Shown here: positions 24,264 to 34,379 of the stretch, in pieces
How positions within the stretch are numbered: position 1 is the stretch's first letter
Layout of the letters: each line of letters begins with the position of its first letter
Assembly: GCF_963855985.1 (NCBI RefSeq)
Contig: NC_087093.1
Span: 14,337,001-14,401,000 of the forward strand
Direction: 5' to 3'
DNA: 64,000 bases
DNA from: Ostrinia nubilalis
Lineage: Eukaryota; Arthropoda; Insecta; Lepidoptera; Crambidae
Made by a program: the position numbers and the translations under genes
The notes under the pieces: generated by a model
What the model was told of the DNA's origin: nothing
Databases searched by the model: none
What the model saw: the letters and a program-made list of their open reading frames with translations, nothing else

Positions 24264-24737
24264 ATTTGTCAGTAAGCCAGTAAAGCTTGGGTCCCTAGAG
24301 TCTGCGCACTTTTCTAAAATTGGCCGTCAAAACTGCGGGTCTAGTCAAAAGCCCGAAATCACTCGACAAAAAAATTATAAAAGACTTGTAACAAATGGAT
24401 TTACACCGTGTACCAGGCAGTAGAAAGTCATGAATACTATGACAGATAAAAAACTAATCATATTTATTCAGTCAATTTTTTTTTGTTAACATTGGTCTCA
24501 AAGTGCAATTTTGGTCCAAAAAATTTACAACTTTTAAATCTGTTTATAATGTTTGATCCCAAATAGTTATATTAAAAAACTTTGATTATAAAATAACTAT
24601 AATAAACACTCTTATCATTTACATAGTAATTCTATTCATAAATTGCTTATAAACTGATTTACAGTGTTTTTAAATTGGCTTACCAGAGTAGGCCGCGCGT
24701 GTATTCGTGTAAAAAAAGGGGCGCGTGTACTGCAGTG
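24152..24737. mobile_element. 586-bp TTAA-flanked (piggyBac-like) non-autonomous element
   Basis: The insertion is bounded by TTAA (24148-24151 and 24738-24741). Ends are inverted: CACTAGAGTACACGCGC on the left and the complement of CACTGCAGTACACGCGC on the right. On the right end a second copy of TACACGCGCGG..CTAC lies inward after a spacer, giving an asymmetric subterminal repeat as in piggyBac. No transposase frame is present. It sits in the BEL integrase and splits it. It is a different family from the outer piggyBac remnant, since the termini do not match. Confidence 0.85.
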
Positions 24738-25381
24738 TTAAGAACGATTTTGAACAAGTTTCAAATTATGTAATTTCAGAAGGTATTGAATGGCGGTTTA
24801 TAATTCCTCATTCAGCTCATTGGGGCGGGTTATGGGAAAGCTCTGTAAAACTTGTAAAGCATCATTTAAAGAGAGTGTTAGGACACACTGTACTTTGTTA
24901 TGAACATTTGTATACTCTCTTAACTCAAATTGAAGCTATTGTAAACAGTCGACCAATAACTCCATTGAGAGACTTGGATGGTGATGAGCAGTGTCTCACG
25001 CCAGCACATTTTTTAATTGGGAGCAGTCTGACTTCGTTTCCGGAGGGTGATTTTGCAGAATTTCCTGATAATAGATTGGATGTATATCAACAAATATGTA
25101 AGCTACGGCAAACCTTCTGGAAGCGTTGGAAGACTGACTATTTAAATGCATTACAAATGAGGTATAAATGGTACAAAGAAAACCCAGATTTAATGTTAAA
25201 TACTATTGTTTTATTAAAGGATGATAATCAGCCACCAATGTCTTGGCCATTGGGTCGTGTAGTTGAATTATATAAAGGTAAAGATAATCATATTCGAGCT
25301 GTTGTTGTAAAAACTAAAACTGGTTTGTATTCTCGACCTATTACAAAAATTGTCCCATTGCCTATTGAGCAAAATAATTAA
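24738..25381 (+). pseudogene. BEL integrase C-terminal part and DUF5641 domain, cut off by insertion
   Basis: Coding resumes at the right TTAA of the inserted element. The segment has the integrase C-terminal core (HWGGLWES, IEAIVNSRPIT with the third acidic residue), then LTPAHFLIG, and a terminal DUF5641-type domain (WPLGRVVELY, SRPITKIVPL) ending at a TAA. The frame is the one expected if the insertion and one TTAA copy were absent, so the break is due to that insertion alone. No independent promoter or start is evident (an open frame from 24725 begins inside the inserted element), so expression as a separate protein is unlikely. Confidence 0.85.
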
Positions 25382-25862
25382 CTTAAGAACTGATAAATGT
25401 AATTTTATAATTACTGTCTAAAATGTAAAAGTTAAAAGATTAATTATGTATTTGTTTAACTTTCATTATTAAAAACATAGTTTGATTTGTTTCTACACTA
25501 TGAGTGTATACTATCTTGTGTATTAAACTAAATATTGTATACATAATTACATGTTATATTTAAAGGATTTACAATAAGTAAAACTTGTTTACTACTAGTA
25601 TGTAACTGGTAGGCTATTATAGCTCGTAGGACACCTTATGGTTGTGTACTTATGTATGATGCCAAGAGCTTGTACTTATGTATGACGCCAAGAGCGCTTA
25701 GGTTTGTTGAACTTACTTACCTTAATTGATCTCTTTCTTGTTAAGTGCATTTCTGTAGGTGTATTTCATTGCTAAAGTATATTGCAAAATGTAAGTTGTA
25801 ATGTTAATAACTTTAACTTCTTTGTTTGAAGATTGAAATGTAATTTCAATGGGGCGGGTGTA

Positions 25863-26041
25863 TGGTAAAAATTTAATAACGTTATCTGGCAACCCAGAAG
25901 CGTTGTATGCTCTATGGCCCCTCTCTATGGTCTCTTTTTCCTACCATTCAAGTGTGTGCACATGGTTGTAAATTATCTTCTCAATAAATAGAATATCACT
26001 GAAGTTAAGTGTCTTTTGTACCTGCCGCATCACTCTGTTCA
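25863..26041 (+). repeat. 3' LTR of the BEL/Pao element
   Basis: The copy is identical by eye to the 5' LTR, preceded by the purine-rich ATGGGGCGGGTGTA and followed by the GACAT target duplication. About 480 bp of non-coding sequence (25382-25862) separates the pol stop from this LTR. Confidence 0.95.
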
Positions 26042-26046
26042 GACAT

Positions 26047-26334
26047 GTTTGGTCTTCTTGGTTTCATCACCTTGGAGTCAAACACCTCGACGAAATATAG
26101 TAACTCTTGCGAGAGATGCGAGAATTATAGAGCAATTACACATGGCATTCTAAATATGAACTAGGGACCTCCTGAGGGTGCACCTTCAGCAAAGTTATAG
26201 AAGCAGGCAAGGTGAGTGCTGTGTCAAAGAAAACTGAACAAAAACAGTTATGACATCTCGTTTAAAATGTCAACAACCCTCATGCCCTGAAAATCGAAAA
26301 GACATTTGCTTTAACTGTGCTTTATGTTAAAAAT
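26047..26334 (+). pseudogene. piggyBac transposase C-terminal cysteine-rich remnant
   Basis: After the BEL 3' LTR and its TSD, a short frame ends in a cysteine cluster (C-x4-C, then ICFNCALC and a stop at about 26327-26329). This resembles the C-terminal cysteine-rich domain of piggyBac transposases. In-frame stops just upstream (for example TGA near 26234) show decay. Together with the N-terminal remnant at 19054 it indicates that the catalytic middle of the gene was lost. Confidence 0.5.
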
Positions 26335-26530
26335 TAATTTATTAAAAATATATAAACTGTTAAATGAAAGCATTTTTAGTTTTATAATGAAACAAAGTAA
26401 TAGATCTAATCATTAATAAGTTTTATTTTTCATTACAAAGCTATTTTATTTCAAATTACATTTGTGGGGTGACTGGTCACCCCTGTTGCCTTTTGCGTAT
26501 ACAAAAAAAGTGTTGCCTGCCGAAGGTTAA

Positions 26531-27480
26531 GGGAGAGTCCGGTAATTTGGACCAGTTTTTTTCAATCCCATTTTACACATTAGTTTTCTTTTGTTTTTGC
26601 TAATGTTCATGGTATATAATTAAAGAGATATAGAGATGGTATATAATTAAATTCAACTTACTATTTCATAGGTATTTATCAACATAATTGTTGTATATTT
26701 AGAACAAATCAACAAAATACGAGTTCAGAGATTCGGTCCAATTTAGCCAACCGGTTCGATAATTTGTACCACAGGGTTACTAAATTGGATTTCAATAAAT
26801 TTCAAGCCTATAAAAAACCATGGCAAAATATTATACGATACATTCTTAACAAATTAGGTAACGAAAAGGAACAGTAGTTAATAACATAGACAATCAATAT
26901 TGTTTTACACGTGATCATGATTTTGAGTAAAAGTTTTGTAATTCCAATTATCGTAACGCACACTTGTACCTAATCTACTTTGCCAGTCTTTTGCTTTCAT
27001 TTATTGTTAGTCAAACATAACTACGCTATTATAACTTCAAAATTAGATTTACTAAAAAAAAAATTCAAAATCCTTTGGTAAAGTTCCATACAACTTGATG
27101 TGGTACAATTTATCCGACTAGGTGATAGTGTTTTTAAAAAATCGGTAAAAAATATAGCTTATAAATACCGAAAAATGTTTCAAATAATTGTAATCCACAC
27201 TAATTTACGCTTCTAAATAATATATTCGAAACACCCTGTGATTAAATTTAACAAAATTACAAACTAAACATGCATTGTCAAAAGTTACTTGAAAACAATG
27301 AAAAAATACCTTTCAAAATAAAACACACGTGTTCGTTGTCACGGCAAAAACCACATGGCCGATATTAATTGAATTTAGTTGTGTATCGCTGAGTGTTGCA
27401 ATTACAGACATTCAATAAATACTTTACGAAATATGAGGGTGGTACAATTTACCCGGCGGTACAATATACCGAACTCTCCC
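26531..27480. mobile_element. About 950-bp element with GGGAGAGT termini and repeated GGTACAATTTA motifs
   Basis: The left end GGGAGAGTCCGGTAATTTGG and the right end (complement of GGGAGAGTTCGGTATATTG) form an imperfect inverted repeat. Inside, variants of GGTACAATTTA-NCCG recur on the same strand near 26737, 27110 and 27443-27470, as expected for transposase-binding repeats. There is no coding frame. It begins exactly where the TTAA of the piggyBac element ends. I could not define a TSD or a superfamily. Confidence 0.55.
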
Positions 27481-27489
27481 CTACTACTA

Positions 27490-27587
27490 TACAGAGTGGA
27501 GCACTTTCAGGATCAGCAACAAATTTTTCGATATCTTGTATAGTTTACAAATAATCCAGTGAGATCACTTATCGTTTCCACCCTGTA
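27490..27587. mobile_element. 98-bp MITE with TACAGRGTGGA termini
   Basis: TACAGAGTGGA at the left and TCCACCCTGTA at the right are inverted, with TA at both flanks, suggesting a Tc1/mariner-type TA target. The same TACAGGGTG-type terminus occurs at 34860, 55308, 56801 and 62777. Confidence 0.45.
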
Positions 27588-28514
27588 TAAGATGCCTCAG
27601 TGTAGAGTTTAACGTGCCATAGACGTACCTGTTTCTACATTCACCCTTCAGGGTCTCATATATCGCTCTATGTACAAGTATATCCCCCGAGCGTGTAATC
27701 GCTCAAAATTGCGGGGGCTGTTTGCTTTCTTACCAGCTTACACAAAATCCGTGGCGTGACAGGTGTTAAACTTTAAGTAAGACTACGTAAGTAAGTGTAC
27801 TTACTGTAAGTAACTTTTGGACTTCATTATTTTGAAAAATTGTTGATCTTCAAATTCTTTGCTATCCTAGATTTTTAATTACATAGTAGGTATAAAACAA
27901 AGTCACTCTCGCTACCTGTACCGCTTAGACCTTCTAAAACTACGCAGAGGATTTTAATGCAGTACCTAGAGACCTAGAGATCAAGAGGAAGATTTTTAAG
28001 TAAAACAAGTAGATACAGTATGTATGTATAGTTAGCACCTATGCGAAGCCGGGGTAGGTGGCTACTATTTAATATACTTATTACCTGTCAGCCAAGTGCC
28101 AAATGAGAATAACTAACAAAATTATGGTGTAATTTTTTCTTTAAAAATATAGTGTAAACTTGTTGTTTTAGGTTTTAATCCAACTGTCCATTACAATGTA
28201 TTTTGCGACAGAAACCTAAAAAATAAACTAACAACACCGTAAAGCCGTCAGCCTAAACCTGATTTTTAATTGAAATACATTTTTATCGTAGGGAAATTAC
28301 ACAGCCGAACACAGGTTTATCGAAATTGCCTTGATTGATGCCTGAATTTTTTGTCAGTTATAATTTATTAAAATAAATATGAAAACATTGGTTTGCAAAG
28401 TATTAAAAGGAGAATTTGTGAAAATGTTCCAAGCCCTGAGCTAAACAATAAAGGTGAATTTAGAGCATTTTCTTGAACATCTCTACTTATGTATGTAATA
28501 AAATATACAACGTT

Positions 28515-28642
28515 TGTTTCGTGAAGGCGCTGAATGCAGGCTGCTACCAACCGTGCAATGTAGAAGTCATTGGGAGAGGCCTATGTAAAGCAGTGGACGT
28601 CCTGTGGCTGAAATGATGATGATGATGATGATGATGAGGTTT
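28515..28642 (+). mobile_element. RTE-type LINE 3' end
   Basis: GAAGGCGCTGAATGCAGGC, then GGGAGAGGCCTATGTAAAGC, GTGGACGTCCTGTGGCTG and a (GATGAT)n tail of about 27 bp. Confidence 0.75.
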
Positions 28643-28979
28643 CGTGAAAGGAACACTTGAACACTATCATAGGGCGGCTCGTTATCCTGTAAATGCTATA
28701 ATCTATACTCACTTACTTACCTTAACGGAAACTTTTCCCCAAAGTAGTTTGTACAGTTCTTCATCGTCGTCGAAGTTCGAACAAAGACGGATCGACGATA
28801 GGGTTAATAAATAATCACATCCGTCGGTGTTTGATTCTGTAGCTACGATATGTTCATGAATTTTGAAAAATAAGAATAAATGTTATAAAGGAGCTACTTT
28901 ACAGTAATTTAATGCCCGAAAACATATTTTGACGGATTAAGACATGCGACGTTATTCGACGACGATGAGTTGGCTCTCA

Positions 28980-29150
28980 ATAGCAATTTATTCTTCTTCT
29001 TTTCGTGTCGACAACAAACCTACACAGTGTCAGCCCAAAACTTCGCCACGAGAGTGGCGTTGTCTTGTCAGTAGCACTCATCAAATCCTCCTGAGTGCAG
29101 TTGCTTGGGCACTCAGGGCACGACATCTTCTTTATTGCAATTTATTGTTA
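28980..29150 (-). mobile_element. Possible LINE 3' UTR fragment
   Basis: On the minus strand, GCAATAAAGAAGATGTCGTG and GGCGAAGTTTTGGGCTGAC, ending AAGAAGAAGAATAAATTG, look like a retroelement tail. A short open frame on the plus strand is a shadow. Family not recognised. Confidence 0.3.
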
Positions 29151-29716
29151 ATTTAACATTAATGATCTAATTAAATAAACCAAGGTTACTTGACCAAATT
29201 CTACTCAAGTCTTATTATCCATTCAATTATGCAAAGCGTATATTAAGTGGGGGAATCGATTTTAGTTACAAACTGGGCGACGGGCAGCTTAGCCTCCTCT
29301 ATTTATAGTGCCCAAACTTGTACTGTAACTTTGATGTTAATCGCCCCGTCGATTTGGGGTGGCTTAAAAACATAATTATTGAGAACCGCTGGACTGTTTA
29401 CATAGAATTTTGTAATAATTAGCAAGCTAACAGAGTATTCGATTCATTAGACATGAAACAAATATGCGACAGAGTACCATCAGCAACAGTGTTAACTATC
29501 CATTGCCTGTCATGTCGTCTCGTTCTATCGCAAAGATCTATTTGATAAGAGCGAGAGCAAAAACGGAAATGGATAGTTAACAGTGTGGCCGTGTGTACAC
29601 TAACATTAAAAAGTAGAAAAATGTATTGTTAGTATTTAATTGGCTCCAAAAGTACTGGACCGATTTGAGAAAATATTTCACCATTTAAAACCATAGGTTT
29701 GCCATAGGTTTTTAAC

Positions 29717-30048
29717 TGCCTCTGTGGTCTAGTAAGTGGTAAGACCACCTGCTTCAGACGCAGAGGTCCCGGGTTCGATTCCCAGTGGGGGCAGATTTTT
29801 CTGTTCGGTTTGGTTGGTGGTAGGGCTTGTTTTAAGTTCGCCTGGCTAGCTACCACCATCTTACCTAAGTCTGTCGCCATAACAACAATGTTAACAGCAT
29901 TATTGTGTTCCGGCAGTTAAGAGGTAAGATACCCAGTTCCTCCGTGGTTGAGGATTCCGGGTGAAGCTCGCTTCCACCTTCGGCCTGATCGTCACTTACC
30001 ATCAGGTGAGATACAGGCCAAGACCTTCCTCGTTGTGGATAAAAAAAA
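29717..30048 (+). mobile_element. tRNA-derived SINE
   Basis: The head 29717-29793 folds as a tRNA: acceptor TGCCTCT with GGGGGCA, a box A-like TGGTCTAGTAAGTGG, an anticodon loop TTCAGAC (CAG if read literally) and a good box B (GGGTTCGATTCC). It is followed by about 255 bp of non-tRNA body whose 3' part (GGCCTGATCGTCACTTACC, ATCAGGTGAG) resembles the 3' ends of lepidopteran LINEs, ending GTGGATAAAAAAAA. Retroposition probably uses a partner LINE that recognises this tail (inference). Confidence 0.8.
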
Positions 30049-30258
30049 GGTGTTACGAAGTTTTCTCGGGTCATATAGTCTTTCATAAAAAATGTACCTA
30101 CCTAATTCAATGTCAAAGTAACTTATATGCTTTATGTTTCACTTTTGCAAATAAATATGATTTTTGAAACACACCACCACGCGTTAAACAGCCTACAATA
30201 TTACTCATAGAATCACAAAATTATATCTATGCACATAATTAATATCTTACCATTCTTA

Positions 30259-30441
30259 AAAGCGCTCCTGCATACGACGCCACGTTTATACGCGCCGCGT
30301 GAACACCGCTGCCGGCGAAATTATGCTTTGAGGGCGCGGCGGCGGCGCGGCGGCGGTTTTACTCGGTGCGTATGAACAGTGTAGAGGCGCGGCGACGGCG
30401 CGGCGGCGGCGCGGTGGCGGCGTCGTGTGCAGGAGCGCTTA
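30259..30441. mobile_element. GC-rich foldback element
   Basis: It starts AAAGCGCTCCTGCATACGAC and ends with the complement (GTCGTGTGCAGGAGCGCTTA). The interior has several GCGGCGGCGCGGCGG tracts on one side and GCGCCGCG on the other, making this the most GC-rich stretch in the window. Non-coding; unit repeats of GGCGGCGC are visible. Confidence 0.7.
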
Positions 30442-31258
30442 CTTACTGTTGAAGGAAAAAATACTGATTGAATTATTTCCCAACTGCAAATTGAAACAGA
30501 TAATCCCGCCCTTGCGAGGTCAAACTACCAATTAGCTAAGTGTTCCAGGGATACAAAACTTTATTTTCTTTTCATTATACCCTGTAATGCGTTTGCGGGT
30601 CAGTAAGCTCAGAATTTAATTACCCTTTATGAAAACACTCCCAAAGCATTTTAATTACCTGTAGGTCTATTAAAAACACCAGTTTTCAATAAAAACCGTC
30701 GGTTAATCATATCATCATTAGAATCCTCTAACTTTAATGCCAATTGCAGACCAAGAGCTAAGTTGATACGATACAGTTTTCCATAGTTGTGTGCTGCCTG
30801 CAAACTATCCAAACACTATAGAAAACTGCTTCAGCTATGCGAGCTAAGCAAAATATTATTTTTACGTTAATTCTAACAACGCAACGCTATCATGTTTTTT
30901 TATGATATTTGAATTTTGTGCAAAATAGTACAAAAATAACAACTGTCACACGAAAACCAACTGTTAAAATGCTTTGACGCCAAAACGGTTACCGCGTTAC
31001 AAAAGTCCCAAGAGCACTACTATGAGTGCCATAGCCCAAATAGATCAACCATAAAAAATCAACCAAAATGAAGTGCGTTAGTCCGAAAAATAAATACATA
31101 GTTTAAAGGACGATCTGAGTCAGACGCTAATGGCCGGTCATTAAGCCTGACCGGGATTGTAACTTTAATGTTTACAATCAAAAGCGGGCCAAACACTATC
31201 CGCAATAATGTATGGCATCAATATTACTGTCATTCCTCCCAGTAGTAACGACATTCTA

Positions 31259-31406
31259 ACGTCCGTATTCACAAACATTACTATGAGGTCTCACAGTGCG
31301 CGTGGACGCAGAGGGTGACACAAGAACCAATCACAGAGCTCTATTCAACGCTGTGCGTTCGATTTTCTGCTTCACTTATGCAAGCATCGTTTGTGAATAC
31401 AGGCGT
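31259..31406. mobile_element. CCCGTATTCACAAAC MITE, copy 2
   Basis: ACGTCCGTATTCACAAACATT to GTTTGTGAATACAGGCGT, same orientation as the copy at 6802, with high similarity along the length. Confidence 0.75.
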
Positions 31407-31472
31407 AAATCTAACCTCATCAATAGAATAATATAACCGTCATTGTTTGATTCCAGCCGATTGATAAAATGT

Positions 31473-31619
31473 CATCATCATCATCATCTCAGCCATAGGA
31501 CGTCCACTGCTGAACATAACTAGGCCTCCCCCAATGCTTTTCATGTTGCCCGGTTGGTAGCGGCCTGCGTCCAGCGCTTTCCTGCTACCTTTATGATGTC
31601 GTCAGTCCACCTTGTGGGT
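31473..31619 (-). mobile_element. RTE-type LINE 3' end with 14-bp TSD
   Basis: The minus-strand fragment is flanked by GATTGATAAAATGT on both sides (31459-31472 and 31620-31633), marking a complete, heavily 5'-truncated insertion of 147 bp. Confidence 0.85.
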
Positions 31620-31699
31620 GATTGATAAAATGTAGTTGATATAGAAATAGATTATTAATTTGAAGGTATTAATGATCTGATAAGCCTGTTCTAATTCGG

Positions 31700-31930
31700 C
31701 TGTGATCATATCTCTCAACCCAGAGCGTTCCAGATCCGGCCCGGACACCGCGTCCGGTTCGCCCGTTTACGGCCAGTTTCGTGTCAATTTCGGTGCTCGC
31801 CATCGTGTTTGCTGGAAAACTTACGTTTCAACGCACCATTGAGTTTATCAGGATTTCAGAGTTCCACTTTCAGTGGCCGGAATTGGCTTTCGGTGATATG
31901 AACTCGAGTGTTTGTTTAAGTGCAGTATGT
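31700..31930 (+). other. GC-richer unique segment, possible upstream exon or promoter region
   Basis: This segment is clearly richer in GC than its surroundings (CAGATCCGGCCCGGACACCG and CGTTTACGGCC) and does not match any repeat in the window. It lies upstream of the first recognised Dpr exon on the same strand. It has no ATG-initiated frame of note. A 5' UTR exon or CpG-rich regulatory region is possible, but nothing proves it. Confidence 0.15.
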
Positions 31931-32074
31931 TACTGTTAGTTCATATACTAGTTAAAGCTGTTGAGAGATTTTAAACTTAAATGCAGCATTGCTTTGTTTA
32001 TTTGAAGAGTAAGCAGTTATTCAGGTAAACTCGTGTATGTATTCTAGTGAATTCATTACAGTAGAGACTTACTT

Positions 32075-32220
32075 ACGCCCGTATTCACAAACGATGCTTG
32101 CTTAAGTAAAGCAGCAAATGGAACGCACAGCGTTGAATACAGCTCTTTGATGGATTCGTGTCACCCCATGTGTCCACGCGCACTGTGAGACCTCATAGTA
32201 ACGTTTGTGAATACGGGCGT
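32075..32220. mobile_element. CCCGTATTCACAAAC MITE, copy 3 (reverse)
   Basis: The ends ACGCCCGTATTCACAAACG and CGTTTGTGAATACGGGCGT are perfect inverted repeats. The interior is in reverse orientation relative to copies 1 and 2. Confidence 0.8.
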
Positions 32221-32747
32221 TGTTAGCGATGAAAATAGCCCGCTGTTTTCTCTTCAGTAATAAAGGAATGTATTTAAAGGCAAAGAAGAAGAATATTATT
32301 GTTATAAACAAGACAAAGTTTGCTCATAAACGCTGCATATGAATCGATTGAGCCTTGTTTTAATACAAACAAACTTTTGTCGTATAAGCGGTTCGCGGAA
32401 GAAAAGTTTCGAAGGAACATGTAAGAAACAAAAATTAATGATCTCAGCTACCTGGCAAAGGGAAAGTTTAGACGGTCGAGATATTTTATTCAATATTGGC
32501 TGTTGCCCGCGGCTTTGCATGGGCTCGTATCTTTTTACCTTTACGTATAAAACTATGGATTTTGTTACAAACTTTGAGCCAGCAATTTATATAGGTATGT
32601 TTATCTTTATCTTATTCGTAGTCTTCGTGAGTCTTTTTCACGCTTTATATTCAACTATAGCTAGTTGGCTAGCGCCCGGCGAAGTTCGTACCGCATGAAG
32701 TGTCAATTGCGGAATATGGCGGGGTAAAATACCTAATTTATTTAAAA

Positions 32748-32955
32748 ACTAGCGGCCGCCCGCTACTTCGTACACTTAGATTACATTTTCGAAGTTTCCA
32801 GACTTCTTTATTACTTTTTTGAAAATATTCTATCAGTATGTTGATCAGGCATAATGAAGGATTCTAATGGTGAAAGAATTTTTCCAATCGGTCCAGTAAT
32901 TTTGAAGCCTATTCAATGCAAAAAAACATATTTATTCTGTAAATAAACTAATACC
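32748..32955 (-). mobile_element. Helitron-like fragment, third variant
   Basis: On the minus strand it ends AGCGGGCGGCCGCTAGT and contains the core GGACCGATTGGAAAAATTC. A shorter related piece is at 10390-10500 (GGTGACAGATTTTTCAAATAGGTCC). Confidence 0.5.
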
Positions 32956-33496
32956 TACTTTATGCGTGCAAAGCCCAAGTCCGCGTCACAACATGTTGTC
33001 AACATCAAATAACAACGAGGTCTAAGATGAAACCCTCTGTACTAAGTAAATTCTTTTCTATCTGGATAAAGCTATTCCAAAGCTAGCAAGTATGATGTTA
33101 TGAAAGTTATGAAACATTCACGCGTTTTCTCATGATGTTTTTGCCCAATCATGAGCGTTACCGCGGCCATTTTTCATTTCTGGCGACAAACATAGGACAA
33201 TAAGGGATACCATAAATCAAGAGATTCGTCGTGCAGCATCTAGACGTTTTTCCCAGTTTTCCTTCTATCTTCCCAGCGGTGGCTTAGTCTGGATTTGTTT
33301 GGAATTCATTAACTGTTTTTGTGCGTTGAAAATATCTGCTGGATTTTGGGCTCCGTGTGCTTTAGACTTAAGTCGGTTTTGGGACGGCTGGAATAGAGAA
33401 TGTGTTTTTGTTTTGTATTTTAAATTAAAAATTATAATAGATAGTGAGAAACCTACATAGCAAAATTACATTACATTACGTTACAATAGCCTACAC

Positions 33497-33620
33497 GGCT
33501 GGGTTGCACCATCTTACTTTAACTGAGATAAACGTCATATATCTGTCAAACTCCATACAAAAAACACCGGTTATCGTCATAGTTACGGTCAATTAATTTG
33601 GGTGGTGCAACTCAGCCTTA
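33497..33620. mobile_element. GGCTGAGTTGCACCA MITE copy, reverse orientation
   Basis: It runs GGCTGGGTTGCACCATC to GGTGGTGCAACTCAGCCTTA and carries the core in reverse (AAAAAACACCGGTTATCGTC). It is directly followed by a partial copy. Confidence 0.8.
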
Positions 33621-33705
33621 GGCTGGGTTGCCCATTTTACTTTGACTGTAACAAACGTCAAAAATCTGTCAAACTCCATACAAAGTACACTGGTTATTGT
33701 TGTGA
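33621..33705. mobile_element. GGCTGAGTTGCACCA MITE, truncated tandem copy
   Basis: It begins GGCTGGGTTGCCCATTTTAC right after the preceding copy and runs through the AAACTCCATACAAAGTACAC core, then breaks off near 33705 without the second terminus. Confidence 0.65.
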
Positions 33706-33730
33706 GAGAAATTGTATTACTTCCTTGTTT

Positions 33731-33856
33731 GTTTTTGACACATTGATGGTAAGGAATAATAGCTCATATAAGCGACATAAGAATACGATTTTTAATATAG
33801 ATATACGAGTATTCGTTAGAGGAGCTTTTAATAATTACCATCAATGTGTCAAAAAC
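33731..33856. mobile_element. 126-bp inverted-repeat element
   Basis: A perfect 22-bp inverted repeat (GTTTTTGACACATTGATGGT plus AA) lies at 33731-33752 and 33835-33856 around an AT-rich centre. It lies just after the truncated MITE copy at 33621. Family not recognised. Confidence 0.55.
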
Positions 33857-34279
33857 AAAGGCAAATATTGTACCTGCCTGTGTAAACGTTTCCATCTTTT
33901 TCGGACAGCCGTTTAACAAATTGTCAGAATGTCGCTGTCATTTTTATTAATTACCCTGACCACTGGCACATTATGATGGATGGTGATTAATACCTACTGA
34001 GATTTATGTATTATGATTTAAAAACACATTCACAGTGCCTTTATTGGTTTCTCGATGAAGATTCAGGTTCTGATTTTATGTTTTTGACTTTTCTTTTTAA
34101 CTTTCTTCGTTTAATTTTGTATTGTAGTTAAAACTCATGAAATGATTAAGTTTTTGGGACAAAAGCATAAGTTCTTATTTAAAATTTTATGCATTGTCAA
34201 CTGTTTATGAGCTCAAAAAATAAAATACGCTGAAACAAGTTAATTTTGATAAACCTGCTTAATATGAGTCTTTTAGGTT

Positions 34280-34379
34280 CATCATCATCATTTCAGTCAT
34301 ATGACGTCCACTTCTGAACATAGGCCTCCCCCAATGATTTCGACAATGGCCGGTTGGTGGCGGCCTGCATCCAGCATTA
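34280..34379 (-). mobile_element. RTE-type LINE 3' end with 9-bp TSD
   Basis: 100 bp of the family 3' end is flanked by TTTTAGGTT (34271-34279 and 34380-34388). Confidence 0.8.

Larger units (their letters stand above)
19283..26041 (+). mobile_element. BEL/Pao LTR retrotransposon, nearly complete
   Basis: Two 179-bp LTRs (19283-19461 and 25863-26041), identical by eye, begin TGGTAAAA and end CTGTTCA. They are flanked by the 5-bp duplication GACAT (19278-19282 and 26042-26046). A primer-binding site follows the 5' LTR and a purine-rich tract (ATGGGGCGGG) precedes the 3' LTR. The internal region encodes gag and pol in one frame in the BEL order: gag, protease, reverse transcriptase, RNase H, integrase. 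The integrase is interrupted by a 586-bp TTAA-flanked element. Identical LTRs point to recent insertion. The host site is the degenerate piggyBac remnant. Confidence 0.95.
18856..26526 (+). mobile_element. piggyBac-type DNA transposon remnant hosting a BEL insertion
   Basis: Both ends are flanked by TTAA (18852-18855 and 26527-26530), the piggyBac target duplication. The ends are inverted: CCTTCGGAAGGCAACA on the left and the complement of CCTTCGGCAGGCAACA on the right. The sequence AGGCAACAGGGGTGACC follows directly on the left, but on the right it is separated from the terminus by a spacer of about 20 bp. This asymmetric terminal/subterminal arrangement is typical of piggyBac. A palindromic GGGGTGAC/GTCACCCC lies just inside each end. 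Without the BEL insertion only about 0.9 kb remains, with both ends of a decayed transposase gene, so the element is internally deleted and non-autonomous. Confidence 0.85.
27588..29716. other. No gene recognised
   Basis: Non-coding, with one RTE end (28515) and a possible LINE tail (28980). No splice-bounded open frame was found. Confidence 0.45.

Noticed and set aside
29717..29793. A genuine tRNA gene
   Set aside because: It folds roughly as a tRNA but has a mismatch in the anticodon stem, no terminator T-run, and is continuous with a SINE body that recurs at 57750.
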